This document shows, one piece after another, positions 1-7,871 of a stretch of DNA of 64,000 nucleotides. Numbering within the stretch: the first letter of the stretch is position 1; each line of letters begins with the position of its first letter. The notes under the pieces were generated by a model. The model worked only from the letters and a program-made list of their open reading frames with translations, made no database searches and was not told where the DNA came from. The stretch covers positions 620,001 to 684,000 of the forward strand of contig CAWAAT010000001.1 of assembly GCA_963780175.1 (NCBI GenBank), written 5' to 3'. Source of the DNA: Brooklawnia sp963780175. GTDB taxonomy: Bacteria > Actinomycetota > Actinomycetes > Propionibacteriales > Propionibacteriaceae. The position numbers were made by a program, and so were the translations under genes.

Positions 1-1
1 T

Positions 2-1153
2 CTGGCGGCGCGACACGCCCTGCACCCCCGGCACCGGGTCGCCAGCACCGTGGCAGCGACGCGCGCCATGACCGTCCTGCACGCCACCGAGGCGGCGAGC
101 GTTCACCTGGCCGTGTGCGCGCGCACCGCGGGCGTCGGTTTGGACGACGTCGACCGCGCCCTCTATGTGGAGCGGTCGGTGGTCAAGCAGCTGGCCATGC
201 GCAGGACACTGTTCGTCATGCCTCGCGATCTGTTGCCCGCTGCCCTGGGCAGTGCGTCGGCCCGGGTCGCGGCTGAACAACGGCGCGTCATCGTCCGTGA
301 CGTCGAGGCCCACGGCGTCGCCGAGGACGGCGAGGCGTGGCTCGAGGCTGCGCGCGGGGCCGTGCTGGCCCGCCTCGCCGACTCGCCGCCGCTGACGGCG
401 CGCGAACTGCGAGACAGTCTCGTCGAGCTCACCGGCACGATCATGTACTCACCAGAGAAAAGCTACGGCGGGGCCGTGCAGATGGCGCCCCGGGTGCTCA
501 CCCTGCTCGGCGTCGAGGGTCTCATCGCCCGAGGCCCAAACCGCGGTCCCTGGCGTAGCAACAGGCCGACGTGGACGCTCATGACGGATTGGCTGGGCGA
601 GGAGATCGCTCCCCTGACCTCCCAGCAGGGATACGCCGAGCTCGTGCGTCGCTGGTTGCGCACTTTCGGGCCGGGGACTGCAGACGACATCGCGTGGTGG
701 CTGGGGTCGACGAGGACCGCCGTCCGGGCCGCGTTGGCAGCGGTTGATGCGGTCGAGGTATCGCTCGACAGGAACGCCGTCGGATGGCTGTTGCCCGACG
801 ACGTCGACCCGATGGGCGACGTCGAGGCGTGGGCGGCGCTCCTGCCGACCCTCGACCCCACCACGATGGGCTGGCGCGGACGCGAGTTCTACCTGGACCC
901 GATGCACAGCCCTTACCTTTTCGACACGAACGGCAACGCCGGCAACACTGCCTGGTGGGACGGTCAGATCGTCGGCACCTGGGTGCAGGACGACGCAAGA
1001 GTCCGTGTGGTGCTGGCGCCCGGGGTAAGCCTGGGGCGTGAGGCTATGTTCGCACTGGACGTCGAGGCCGCCCGGCTGACTGACTGGTTGGACGGGGTGC
1101 GCATCAGCAACGTCTACGCCTCACAGCTGATGAAGCGTCAGCCCCTCCCCTGA
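2..1153 (+). CDS. Winged-helix DNA-binding protein, HTH_42 (AlkZ/YcaQ-like) family, 5' end outside window
   Basis: The frame is open from the first bases of the window, so the true start lies upstream; the GTG at 50 is internal by homology. The encoded residues match the winged-helix DNA-binding family that includes the AlkZ/YcaQ DNA glycosylases: an N-terminal LAARHALHPRH-like segment, a central GGAVQMAPRVLTLLGVEGLI segment and a later RRWLRTFGPGTADDIAWWLG helix. Family members are about 370-400 residues, so only a few N-terminal residues are missing. AlkZ-type enzymes remove alkylated or crosslinked bases, but many actinobacterial members have no tested activity, so a glycosylase role is inference. 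It is convergent with the lipoprotein gene downstream, with 17 bases between stops. Confidence 0.8.
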   Translation: MAARHALHPRHRVASTVAATRAMTVLHATEAASVHLAVCARTAGVGLDDVDRALYVERSVVKQLAMRRTLFVMPRDLLPAALGSASARVAAEQRRVIVRDVEAHGVAEDGEAWLEAARGAVLARLADSPPLTARELRDSLVELTGTIMYSPEKSYGGAVQMAPRVLTLLGVEGLIARGPNRGPWRSNRPTWTLMTDWLGEEIAPLTSQQGYAELVRRWLRTFGPGTADDIAWWLGSTRTAVRAALAAVDAVEVSLDRNAVGWLLPDDVDPMGDVEAWAALLPTLDPTTMGWRGREFYLDPMHSPYLFDTNGNAGNTAWWDGQIVGTWVQDDARVRVVLAPGVSLGREAMFALDVEAARLTDWLDGVRISNVYASQLMKRQPLP

Positions 1154-1170
1154 CCGGGATACGGCCAGAG

Positions 1171-1998
1171 TCACGGCAGCTTGTCCGCCAGTCTGCTGAT
1201 GACGTCGTTGACAACCTCGGGCGTCAACACCGGCTCGGCGTCCGGTGTGATGAGGACCTCGTCGATCTGGATCGCCATGAGCACCGCACCGTCGCGCACC
1301 AGCACCCAGCGAGTGTCGCGACGTGCGCCGCCGGAGTCGACACTGGAACTCCGCTCGGCGTAGCGATCATCCCCCACGGGCTGGACGGCGAGTTCGTCCC
1401 GCCGACCGATCTCCCAGTCACCACCCGGGAGGTTCTTGGTCAGGCAGCTCGTCAGCCCGTCGCGCAGAGTGGTGAAGGTTGCCGCGGTCTGGCCGGGCTC
1501 GTCGGCAACAAGGAACTGCTGAACTACCACCATGTTGGCGAATTCGTCGGGGGTCGCCCGGTGAAGCTGGCTGAACGCCTGCCACTGCAGCCCTTCGGCC
1601 GCAGCGACGGCCGTCTCACCAGCGCTCGGGCACATCGCGATTGTGGGGATGAGGTCGCGTTGATCGGTCGGGATCACCCCCGGTACCCCGCCCGGCCAGG
1701 ACAAGAAGCCCTCCCACAGACTCCAATCCGCCCCGAGGTCCGCCGGAGTGGCAAGGTAGCCGGCGAGTGCGTCCACCGTCGGGACGACAGGCGCACCAGT
1801 CGTGGGGGCGCCCGTTCCCTGCCCGGGGCTGGTGGTGCCATCGGTCGGTACCGACGTGCCGGACGTCGAACCGGTGGGCGTCCTTGACGTGGGTGCGCTG
1901 GGCGGCGCGGTGGTCGGTGTGCTCTCACCTCCAGCACCGCAGCCGGCGAGCAATGCTGCTGTCACGACAGAGCCGAGCAGACGGACCAATCGGGCCAT
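1171..1998 (-). CDS. Lipoprotein with PknH-like sensor domain
   Basis: This 275-residue protein starts with a lipoprotein signal peptide whose lipobox LAGC puts the lipidated cysteine at residue 20. Residues about 22-70 are a Ser/Thr/Pro/Gly-rich linker like those that lift actinobacterial lipoproteins off the membrane. The rest resembles the extracytoplasmic sensor fold found in PknH and in many stand-alone lipoproteins; two cysteines (in the IAMCPSAGE and LTSCLTKN segments) could form a disulfide. Ligand and partner are unknown. An AGG-rich stretch just before the ATG at 1998 serves as ribosome binding site. The family call is from overall pattern, not a search. Confidence 0.7.
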   Translation of the reverse strand: MARLVRLLGSVVTAALLAGCGAGGESTPTTAPPSAPTSRTPTGSTSGTSVPTDGTTSPGQGTGAPTTGAPVVPTVDALAGYLATPADLGADWSLWEGFLSWPGGVPGVIPTDQRDLIPTIAMCPSAGETAVAAAEGLQWQAFSQLHRATPDEFANMVVVQQFLVADEPGQTAATFTTLRDGLTSCLTKNLPGGDWEIGRRDELAVQPVGDDRYAERSSSVDSGGARRDTRWVLVRDGAVLMAIQIDEVLITPDAEPVLTPEVVNDVISRLADKLP

Positions 1999-2067
1999 GT
2001 GAGCCTCCTTTCACAGCCGCTGCGCCAGAGCGGGGGCTCCTGGTCCTCGAGGAGTCCCCGCACGTGA

Positions 2068-3249
2068 TCACTGGGGAATGATCAGCACTTGGCCTGGGCG
2101 GATGAGGTTGGGGTCGGCGATGTTGTTGGCCGCCACGATCGCCGAGACGCTCACACCGTAGTTGGTCGCGATCCGGTACAGCGTGTCACCGGCCTGCACC
2201 GTGTAACGGAGCGTCGATGTGGCCGGTGCGCTGGCAGGGATGACCAACTCCTGGCCCGGGTAGATGAGGTTGGGGTCGGCGATGTTGTTGGTCGCCACGA
2301 TCGCCGAGACCGTCACACCGTACTTGGCCGCAATCCGGTACAGCGTGTCACCGGCCTGCACCGTGTAACGGAGCGTCGATGTCGTCGGCGTGCTCGCGGG
2401 AATGACCAACACCTGATTGGGGTAGATGAGGTTGGGGTTGACGAGGTTGTTGGCAGCAACGATCGCCGACACGCTCACACCGTAGAGGCTGGCGATCTTG
2501 TACAGAGTGTCGCCGGGCTTGACTACGTACTGGGTCTGGCCGGTGGGTGCCGCCCCCAACAACTGCGAGATCGTGACGAGCTGGTAGCCCGCTGCCCGGA
2601 GCCCCGTGATCATGCCGGGCAGAGCGCCCGGGGTGCCGGTGGCGCCGCCGCCCACGTGCATGAGCGCGATCGCTCCGGGGCTCGCCCCGTTGAGTACTCT
2701 GTCGCGGACCGCGGTGGACGACAACCCCTGCCAGTCGGCGGTGTCAATGCTCCACATGATGGTCTGGCCGTAGCCGGCGTTGCCGACAGCCTGCAACACC
2801 GCGGCGTTGTAGTCGCCGTACGGGGGTCGGAAGAATGCCTTCGGCGACTGGCCAGTGGCAGTGCGGATGGCGGTGGAGGCCCGTGAGAGTTCATCGTTCA
2901 TCTGCGCGGCCGTCAACCCGGTGAAGTAGGGGTGTGAGTAGGAGTGATTCCCTATCTCGTGGCCCTGTGCCACCACCGAACGCACGGCGTCGGGGAAGTT
3001 CGTGGCCGCCTGACCGGTGGCGAAGAAGGTGGACTTCACCCCGTAGTCAGACAGGACCTGAAGGATGCGGGACACGTTCCCCGCGTCGCTGCCGAAGTCG
3101 AAGGTCAAGGCCATGACCTTGGCAGAGGTCGTCGCCCTGGATACGACGACGGAAGGACTCGCTGCGCTGGCTCCCGTGGGCAGGAGCAGGCTCAGCAGGA
3201 GCGCCAGTAGCGTGACCATCGCGGCGCTGTGCTTGCGAGCGGATGCCAT
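2068..3249 (-). CDS. Secreted polysaccharide deacetylase with three LysM repeats
   Basis: I start at the ATG at 3249, which has AAAGGAAG 8 bases upstream, rather than at an in-frame ATG 16 codons earlier. The 393-residue product has a signal peptide (1 to about 30, ending ASA-A), a NodB/CE4 deacetylase domain (about 45-235) and three LysM domains (about 240-284, 294-338, 348-392). Motifs seen are TFDFGSD (49-55), HSYSHP (102-107), RPPYGDYN (141-148) and a late MH pair (about 197). Together these say a secreted enzyme anchored to peptidoglycan or chitin by LysM that deacetylates GlcNAc or MurNAc. Motif 1 has F where most CE4 enzymes have a second Asp (TFDDG); GSDAG follows, a variant known in Gram-positive members. 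Confidence 0.88.
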   Translation of the reverse strand: MASARKHSAAMVTLLALLLSLLLPTGASAASPSVVVSRATTSAKVMALTFDFGSDAGNVSRILQVLSDYGVKSTFFATGQAATNFPDAVRSVVAQGHEIGNHSYSHPYFTGLTAAQMNDELSRASTAIRTATGQSPKAFFRPPYGDYNAAVLQAVGNAGYGQTIMWSIDTADWQGLSSTAVRDRVLNGASPGAIALMHVGGGATGTPGALPGMITGLRAAGYQLVTISQLLGAAPTGQTQYVVKPGDTLYKIASLYGVSVSAIVAANNLVNPNLIYPNQVLVIPASTPTTSTLRYTVQAGDTLYRIAAKYGVTVSAIVATNNIADPNLIYPGQELVIPASAPATSTLRYTVQAGDTLYRIATNYGVSVSAIVAANNIADPNLIRPGQVLIIPQ

Positions 3250-3349
3250 CAGGATCACTTCCTTTCGATGACTCAGCCCACCGGTAGGCGGGGGCAATAC
3301 TCGCGTCAGTCGGAGGCGGCATCTCCTCTCAGACGACCTACGAGGCGCG

Positions 3350-3379
3350 CTAATATCACAAATCTAGCGTCTGTGTCAA
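3350..3379 (-). promoter_or_regulatory. Sigma70-type promoter for the LysM deacetylase
   Basis: Read on the minus strand, TTGACA (3379-3374) and TATTAG (3355-3350) are separated by 18 bases and lie about 100 bases upstream of the deacetylase start at 3249. The -35 is a perfect consensus, rare in this GC-rich window. The position leaves a leader of about 90 bases. Confidence 0.6.
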
Positions 3380-3400
3380 CTTTCGGTCAATACCCAGCGG

Positions 3401-3940
3401 TCAGAGCCGCGTCCGCGGATCAGCTGGGCAGGCGTCGGGGGCGGGGTCAGCGGGGCACGCAGCGCCGGGATGGCCGGCCGTGACAGCCAGCCGTCGCTGC
3501 GGGTCAAGGTGGGTCAGGATGGCGTAGGAGAGCTCGGCCAGGAGTGCCACCCCGTCGTCGCCAAGGCCGTCAAGGATCATCTGGCGAACGGCACCGTCGT
3601 ACAGGGGACGGCTCTCCAGGAAGGCATGCTCGCCAGCCGTGGTGAGCACCGCGTTGGTGGCGCGTCCGTCCCGTTCACAGGCGACGCGGGCGACGAGCCC
3701 TTTGCGTTCCAGCCCGGTAACGACGCGTGAGAGTCGGGGCAGGGTCGCGTTGGTGCGGGATGCCAGCGCGCTGAGCCGCAGCCTGTGCGCCTCGGCCTCG
3801 TGAAGCGCTTCGAGCAGGGTGAACTCGAACGACGTGAGTCCCACGGTGGCCAGGTGCCTGTCGAGGGCAGTGGGAAGCAACTCGAGCAGCGCGTTGAGGC
3901 GCGCGACAGCGACTCGTTCGTCACTGCGCAAGCGCTCCAT
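3401..3940 (-). CDS. MarR-family transcriptional regulator (MhqR-like)
   Basis: This is a MarR/DUF24-like winged-helix repressor of about 179 residues. The ATG at 3940 (MERLRSDERV) is preferred over one nine codons upstream because it has a GGGG stretch before it and better matches family length. The wHTH core is seen in LRLSALASRTNATLPRLSRVVTGLERKGLVAR, followed by the wing (VACERDGRATNAVLT). The C-terminus (about 35 residues, Pro/Ala/Asp rich) extends past the usual MarR end. It is divergent from a ring-cleaving dioxygenase and a carboxylesterase gene, the arrangement of mhqR with mhqED-type genes in Firmicutes, so quinone or catechol sensing is inferred from context. Confidence 0.82.
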   Translation of the reverse strand: MERLRSDERVAVARLNALLELLPTALDRHLATVGLTSFEFTLLEALHEAEAHRLRLSALASRTNATLPRLSRVVTGLERKGLVARVACERDGRATNAVLTTAGEHAFLESRPLYDGAVRQMILDGLGDDGVALLAELSYAILTHLDPQRRLAVTAGHPGAACPADPAPDACPADPRTRL

Positions 3941-3959
3941 GACCCCGATTGTACTCAAA

Positions 3960-4002
3960 GGTTGCATCTACAACTAATCCATGTATGGTTGAAGTCACAA
4001 CC
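3960..4002. promoter_or_regulatory. Two MarR-type operators overlapping the dioxygenase promoter
   Basis: Two near-identical inverted repeats GGTTG-N6-CAAC(T/C) occupy 3960-3975 and 3987-4002, with centres 27 bases apart. The second is perfect (GGTTG/CAACC). Between and across them sit TTGCAT (3962-3967) and TATGGT (3984-3989), 16 bases apart, a plausible promoter for the dioxygenase gene starting at 4026. Repressor bound at both sites would cover -35 and -10 and also block the divergent regulator gene (autoregulation). The repeats are seen directly; assignment to the adjacent MarR protein is inference. Confidence 0.7.
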
Positions 4003-4025
4003 AGTTTTCGACTTGGAGTCGCACC

Positions 4026-4940
4026 ATGACCGTCATGACCGACGAACACATCCTCAACCCGGACACCTCGATGGGCGCAATAACCCTGCGGGTCGGTGAC
4101 CTTGAGGGGATGTCGACCTATTACACCCAGGCCTTCGCCCTCGACGCTCTCGAGGAGCGCGGCCGCGGCCGTGAGGTTCACCGGGTCCTGGGACGCGGCC
4201 AGCAGCCTCTCGTGCGGTTGGTCCACTCCCCCGGCCTGCCCGCTGTCAACCCTCGAGCGGCCGGGCTGTTCCACACTGCGTTCCTCTTCGAGGATGCGGC
4301 GAGCCTCGCAGCGACCGTCTATCGCGCCGCGCAGCAACCGTCCAGTCGCTTCGTCGGATCAAGCGACCATCTGGTGAGCGAGGCGTTCTATTTCACCGAT
4401 CCCGAGGGCAACGGAGTCGAGCTGTACACCGACCGCCCCCGGGACCAGTGGACTCGTCGCGGCCGTCAGATCATGATGGCCACCAACTACCTCGACCCCC
4501 AGGCCTACCTGGAGCGCCACCTCACGCAGGAGGCTGTGGATGCCGGTTCCTCGATGTCCGGGACAGTGGGGCATGTGCACCTGCAGGTCGGTGATATCGC
4601 CGTGGCACGGGCCTTCTACGTTGAGGCGCTCGGATTTGAGGCGACCCAAACCGAGTACCCGGGCGCCCTCTTCGCGTCCGCAGGGGGTTACCACCACCAC
4701 GTCGCGATGAACGTCTGGAACAGCCGCGGCTCCGGGCCGCGCGCCGCCAGCCTGGGGTTGGGCGATGTCGCGGTGACCGTGCCCAGGGCTGACGACCTGG
4801 CGGCGCTCAAGGCCCGCCTGCGCGTCCGCTCGATCCCCTTTGTGGGCGACGGCCGCTCGGTCACTGTCTCCGACCCGTGGGGCACCCAGGTCACGCTCGC
4901 CCTGCCCGATCTGTCCGTCGATGAGCTGATCTCCCGATGA
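4026..4940 (+). CDS. VOC-family ring-cleaving dioxygenase (MhqE/CatE-like)
   Basis: The 304-residue protein has two vicinal-oxygen-chelate modules (about 18-140 and 180-300). The N-terminal module has the probable iron ligands H83 (FHTAFLF), H115 (SDHLVSEAFYF) and E132 (PEGNGVELY). The C-terminal module keeps the GHVHLQVGD strand but has a Gln (DPWGTQVTL) where a Glu ligand is usual, so only the first site is likely metal-bound. This matches catechol-2,3-dioxygenase/hydroquinone-dioxygenase members such as B. subtilis CatE and MhqE. GGAG sits 8 bases before the ATG. The stop overlaps the next gene by four bases (ATGA), so the two are translationally coupled and should share control by the divergent MarR. 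Confidence 0.82.
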   Translation: MTVMTDEHILNPDTSMGAITLRVGDLEGMSTYYTQAFALDALEERGRGREVHRVLGRGQQPLVRLVHSPGLPAVNPRAAGLFHTAFLFEDAASLAATVYRAAQQPSSRFVGSSDHLVSEAFYFTDPEGNGVELYTDRPRDQWTRRGRQIMMATNYLDPQAYLERHLTQEAVDAGSSMSGTVGHVHLQVGDIAVARAFYVEALGFEATQTEYPGALFASAGGYHHHVAMNVWNSRGSGPRAASLGLGDVAVTVPRADDLAALKARLRVRSIPFVGDGRSVTVSDPWGTQVTLALPDLSVDELISR

Positions 4941-5572
4941 CCGCAGCCCTGCGTGACGTGCGCTCCCCTGGGTGGACGACCCGTGCCCCAGTCGCCGCCC
5001 TCTTCCTCCACGGTTTCGGCTCGGACGAACATGACCTCACCGGGTTGGCCCCGGCTTTGGGCTTGGCGATGCCGTGGGCCTCCCTGCGCGCCCCACTCAG
5101 CCTCGGGGTCGGCGCTGCCTGGTTCGCGGTCACCACGCCGGGAAGCCCCGACCTCCAAGCGGTTGCGGATGCGACCGACGCAGTCTGGGCCTGGGTCGAC
5201 GCTCAGCTGGACCCCGATACCCAAGTGGTCCCGATCGGCTTCTCACAAGGCGGGCTGATGGCCAGCCAACTGCTGCGAACCCGTCCGGAAAGGGTACTGG
5301 CCCCAGTCATCCTCAGCGGCTTCGTCCTCGGCGCACCGCAGCCCGCTGACACCTCACTCGCCGAGAACCGCCCAGCGGTGTTCTGGGGCCGTGGCGCTCA
5401 GGACCGGGTCATCGCCGCACCCGCGATCACCCGCACCGAATCGTGGCTGCCGGCCCACACCCAACCGACTTGCCGGGTTTACAACGGGCTCGCCCATGGA
5501 ATCAACGCCACCGAGATCGCCGATGTCCGCGACTTCCTCACCGCGCAGACGAGCACGAACACCCCCGCCTGA
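4937..5572 (+). CDS. Phospholipase/carboxylesterase family hydrolase (MhqD-like)
   Basis: A 211-residue alpha/beta hydrolase with nucleophile elbow GFSQGG (S103), acid D156 (RGAQDRV) and H187 (LAHGI), plus the N-terminal oxyanion HGFGSDEHD motif. Length and motifs fit the phospholipase/carboxylesterase Abhydrolase_2 family, to which MhqD of the quinone-stress regulon belongs. It overlaps the dioxygenase gene by four bases. The pair plus divergent MarR suggests detoxification of quinones or catechols, the dioxygenase opening a ring and the hydrolase acting on a product; the substrate cannot be read from sequence. Confidence 0.8.
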   Translation: MTAALRDVRSPGWTTRAPVAALFLHGFGSDEHDLTGLAPALGLAMPWASLRAPLSLGVGAAWFAVTTPGSPDLQAVADATDAVWAWVDAQLDPDTQVVPIGFSQGGLMASQLLRTRPERVLAPVILSGFVLGAPQPADTSLAENRPAVFWGRGAQDRVIAAPAITRTESWLPAHTQPTCRVYNGLAHGINATEIADVRDFLTAQTSTNTPA

Positions 5573-5620
5573 CTAGTCCAAACATCTCAGCGGCACGGGA
5601 CGATCCTGGACGTTCCACCC

Positions 5621-5800
5621 GTGGAACCTCGGGCTTCTCACGACGCTCGGAGCACCTACCGGATGGCGGAGCGCAACTTCCCGACCGAGGCGGACTTGAC
5701 GGCAGGCCTGACGTCGGCGCAGGGGCAGGCTGTTGTCGCCGACCTACAGGCGATAGCGACCGGTGGGGCGACTATCTTCGTGGGGGTAGTCGCTGACTGA
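5621..5800 (+). CDS. Possible short hypothetical protein or gene remnant
   Basis: The stretch 5573-5904 holds no recognised gene. One frame from GTG 5621 (or ATG 5663) to TGA 5800 encodes up to 59 residues ending GGATIFVGVVAD. Its composition is more protein-like than the other frames, but there is no clear ribosome binding site and I recognise no family. It may be the tail of a lost gene. Treat as doubtful. Confidence 0.25.
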   Translation: MEPRASHDARSTYRMAERNFPTEADLTAGLTSAQGQAVVADLQAIATGGATIFVGVVAD

Positions 5801-5904
5801 TCCGCACGCGGATCATCGAAGGCGCACCTCCAGGCCCGAACGCAGCGAGCCTGCCTTCGAGCTGGCTCCTACCATGGGCGCATGACACTTGCCTTCGACG
5901 CGTC

Positions 5905-6354
5905 ATGCCCACTGTGACCCGAGACCGCGACGAGTCCGGTCGCGCGCGTCAGGCGCGTCCTCGGGACGCGCTTGGCCGCCCGATGCCCTACGGCACCGCA
6001 GGTGTCGAACCGGTGTCCGAGCGCCCTTTGCCGCCAGTGGAGACGTTGGAACTGGCCCGGAGTCTGGTGAGGGCAGGTCGGCCCTTTGCTGCCCACGAGG
6101 TTCTCGAGACTCGCTGGAAGGCTTGTCCGGCTGAGGAACGCGACCTGTGGCAGGGACTGGCGCAGATCTGCGTCGGCCTGACGCATGCCGCTCGTGGCAA
6201 CAGTGTCGGCGCTGGCCGGCTCGTGGAACGGGGCGCCGCGCTCCTCGACTCCTTCACCGCCACCCAAGGTCCCCGGTACGAGCTGGACCTTCCTGGCGTC
6301 GTTGCCTGTGCCCGCCGGCGAGTCATCGAAGAGGAGGCCGAGAGCCAGCGATGA
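5905..6354 (+). CDS. DUF309 family protein
   Basis: This 149-residue protein carries the DUF309 signature: LVRAGRPFAAHEVLETRW, then LWQGLAQICVGLTHAARGN, an alpha-helical bundle of unknown function seen in many bacteria and plant plastids. An upstream Arg-rich stretch (1 to about 30) is poorly conserved, so an internal start is possible, but no better-placed start codon with a ribosome binding site is visible. The stop overlaps the start of the YchJ-like gene by four bases, so they form a small operon. Confidence 0.75.
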   Translation: MPTVTRDRDESGRARQARPRDALGRPMPYGTAGVEPVSERPLPPVETLELARSLVRAGRPFAAHEVLETRWKACPAEERDLWQGLAQICVGLTHAARGNSVGAGRLVERGAALLDSFTATQGPRYELDLPGVVACARRRVIEEEAESQR

Positions 6355-6734
6355 CCGACCCGAGACCGTGCCCGTGCGGTGGTGGACCGTACGCCGAGTG
6401 CTGTGAACCGCTCCACACCGGCCAGGAGCAAGCGCCCACAGCCCAGGCGCTCATGAGGTCGCGATACTCGGGGTTCGCGCTGGGTCTGGACGAGTACCTC
6501 TGGCGCACCTGGCACCCGCGCACACGTCCCGAACACGTCACGCTCGACGACACGTCGTGGACTCGCCTGGAAATCCTGGACGTGATCGATGGCATCGAAC
6601 ACGACCAGCACGGAATCGTCGAGTTCGTTGCTCACTATCGGCACGGACGCCAGCGCGGAAGCATGCGCGAACGATCCCGGTTCGAGCGACGCGGCGGTCG
6701 CTGGATGTACGTGGATGGCGAGCAGCGCCGTTAG
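6351..6734 (+). CDS. YchJ-like SEC-C domain protein (UPF0225)
   Basis: A 127-residue protein opening with a zinc-binding CPCGGGPYAECC motif (C7, C9, C17, C18), then the YchJ-like NTF2 fold region (ALMRSRYSGFALG, LEILDVIDG, VEFVAHYR, RFERRGGRWMYVDGE). This is the standard architecture and length of the UPF0225/YchJ family, of unknown biochemical role. It begins inside the DUF309 stop (ATGA overlap), implying coupled translation. Confidence 0.85.
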   Translation: MTDPRPCPCGGGPYAECCEPLHTGQEQAPTAQALMRSRYSGFALGLDEYLWRTWHPRTRPEHVTLDDTSWTRLEILDVIDGIEHDQHGIVEFVAHYRHGRQRGSMRERSRFERRGGRWMYVDGEQRR

Positions 6735-6888
6735 GCGCTGATCGGTCAGCCCTTTGTGCCCACGAAGGCGAAGTACATGCCGGATGGCACTGCTTGAACG
6801 ACCGGCGAGCGGCTCTCAGGCAAGAGGCCGCTAGGCTGGCGAGGGTGAGGTCGTTGCTGAGGTTCGGACTGCCGAGGGGTGTGTCACG

Positions 6889-7422
6889 GTGAGTCAGGTG
6901 CCGCAGCCGCACCCGTCGCGGATGGTTCCGTTCGCGGGTCACCCGATAGTCGCTGGGGTGACGCCGGGACAGCCCGAGTTGGTGGTGCTGACTGCGGCCG
7001 ATCTGGCTCGAGCGCTGGGCGCGATGGTCTACTTCGCCTACGCGGACCCGGGGCGGGTGGTGGAACACGAGTTCCCCGACGGCACGGTGCGCCATGCCGA
7101 TCTGGATCCTGACATGTCCGACGACGAGAACTGGCGGCGCAGGGAGTCCGAGCTGGTGGCCGCGGTGGGCAAGGTCCTGGCCGACTGGGACGTGGCCTGG
7201 GAGTTCCGCTATCTGGCCGGCCGGCCAGACCGCGCACTCACGCACCTGGCGCGTGCGGTGGACGCTGCAGTCATAGTGGTCGGGACGCGGCGACCGGGCG
7301 GCGGAGGCCGCTTCCACGAGCTGATCGACGGGGCGGTCGGCGACCACCTGTCGCATCACCAGCATCGCCCGGTGTTGGTGGTGCCAACCGAGGTGGTCGA
7401 CTGGAAGACGCCGCTGGGATGA
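6889..7422 (+). CDS. Universal stress protein (UspA family)
   Basis: A single Usp domain of 177 residues starting at GTG. It has the opening strand VAGVTPGQPELVVLTAA, a central helix-strand unit and the C-terminal nucleotide-loop region beginning VVGTRRPGGGGRFHELIDGAVGDHLSHHQHRPVLVVP. The loop resembles G-2x-G-9x-G but HHQ replaces the usual final G(S/T), so ATP binding is uncertain. It overlaps the first crcB by four bases (ATGA) and heads a usp-crcB-crcB operon, a recurrent actinobacterial arrangement that ties the stress protein to fluoride tolerance. No fluoride riboswitch is evident in the 150 bases upstream. Confidence 0.85.
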   Translation: MSQVPQPHPSRMVPFAGHPIVAGVTPGQPELVVLTAADLARALGAMVYFAYADPGRVVEHEFPDGTVRHADLDPDMSDDENWRRRESELVAAVGKVLADWDVAWEFRYLAGRPDRALTHLARAVDAAVIVVGTRRPGGGGRFHELIDGAVGDHLSHHQHRPVLVVPTEVVDWKTPLG

Positions 7423-7871
7423 GCGTCACCGGACTGGACCGGGCCCGCAAGCCGGCCTACCGGCGACCGTCCCTGGTAGGGCTCGTGGTATTGGGCGGGG
7501 CTGTCGGTACGGGGCTGCGGGACAGCCTTGAGACCGCGTTCGCGACGCCGCCGGGCCAGCTCCCGTGGACGACGTTCGGGATCAACGTGTCGGGGGCCTT
7601 CCTCCTGGGACTGCTGCTCGAGTTGCTCGCGCTGGTCGGCCCGGAGGGCGGCCGGCGGCGTGCGCTCCAGCTCGCCCTGGGCACCGGTCTGCTGGGCGGC
7701 TACACCACCTACAGCACGTTCGTCCTCGAGACCGTCGGCCTCGGCCGCGGCTCGGTCCTCCTTGCAGCGTGCTACGACGTCGCGAGCCTGGTCGCGGGGT
7801 TCGCCGCGGCGTTCCTGGCCATGAACACGACGCGGCTCGTCGTCCGCCGGCTGGGAGGTGACCAGGGATGA
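7419..7871 (+). CDS. crcB: Fluoride channel subunit CrcB (first of pair)
   Basis: A 150-residue membrane protein with four predicted helices and Fluc family marks: GTGLRDSLE, a pore-lining Asn in FGINVSGAFLLG, and GGYTTYSTFVLE with the central-sodium TTxST signature. Fluc channels are dual-topology homodimers or heterodimers of two tandem genes; here a second crcB overlaps by four bases, so an antiparallel heterodimer is likely. It exports fluoride passively. An N-terminal extension (about 25 residues) precedes the first helix. Confidence 0.92.
   Translation: MSVTGLDRARKPAYRRPSLVGLVVLGGAVGTGLRDSLETAFATPPGQLPWTTFGINVSGAFLLGLLLELLALVGPEGGRRRALQLALGTGLLGGYTTYSTFVLETVGLGRGSVLLAACYDVASLVAGFAAAFLAMNTTRLVVRRLGGDQG

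Noticed and set aside
6735..6888. Fluoride riboswitch upstream of the usp-crcB operon
   Set aside because: I looked for the conserved crcB-motif core and pseudoknot pairing and did not find it; the stretch has no clear structure of that type.
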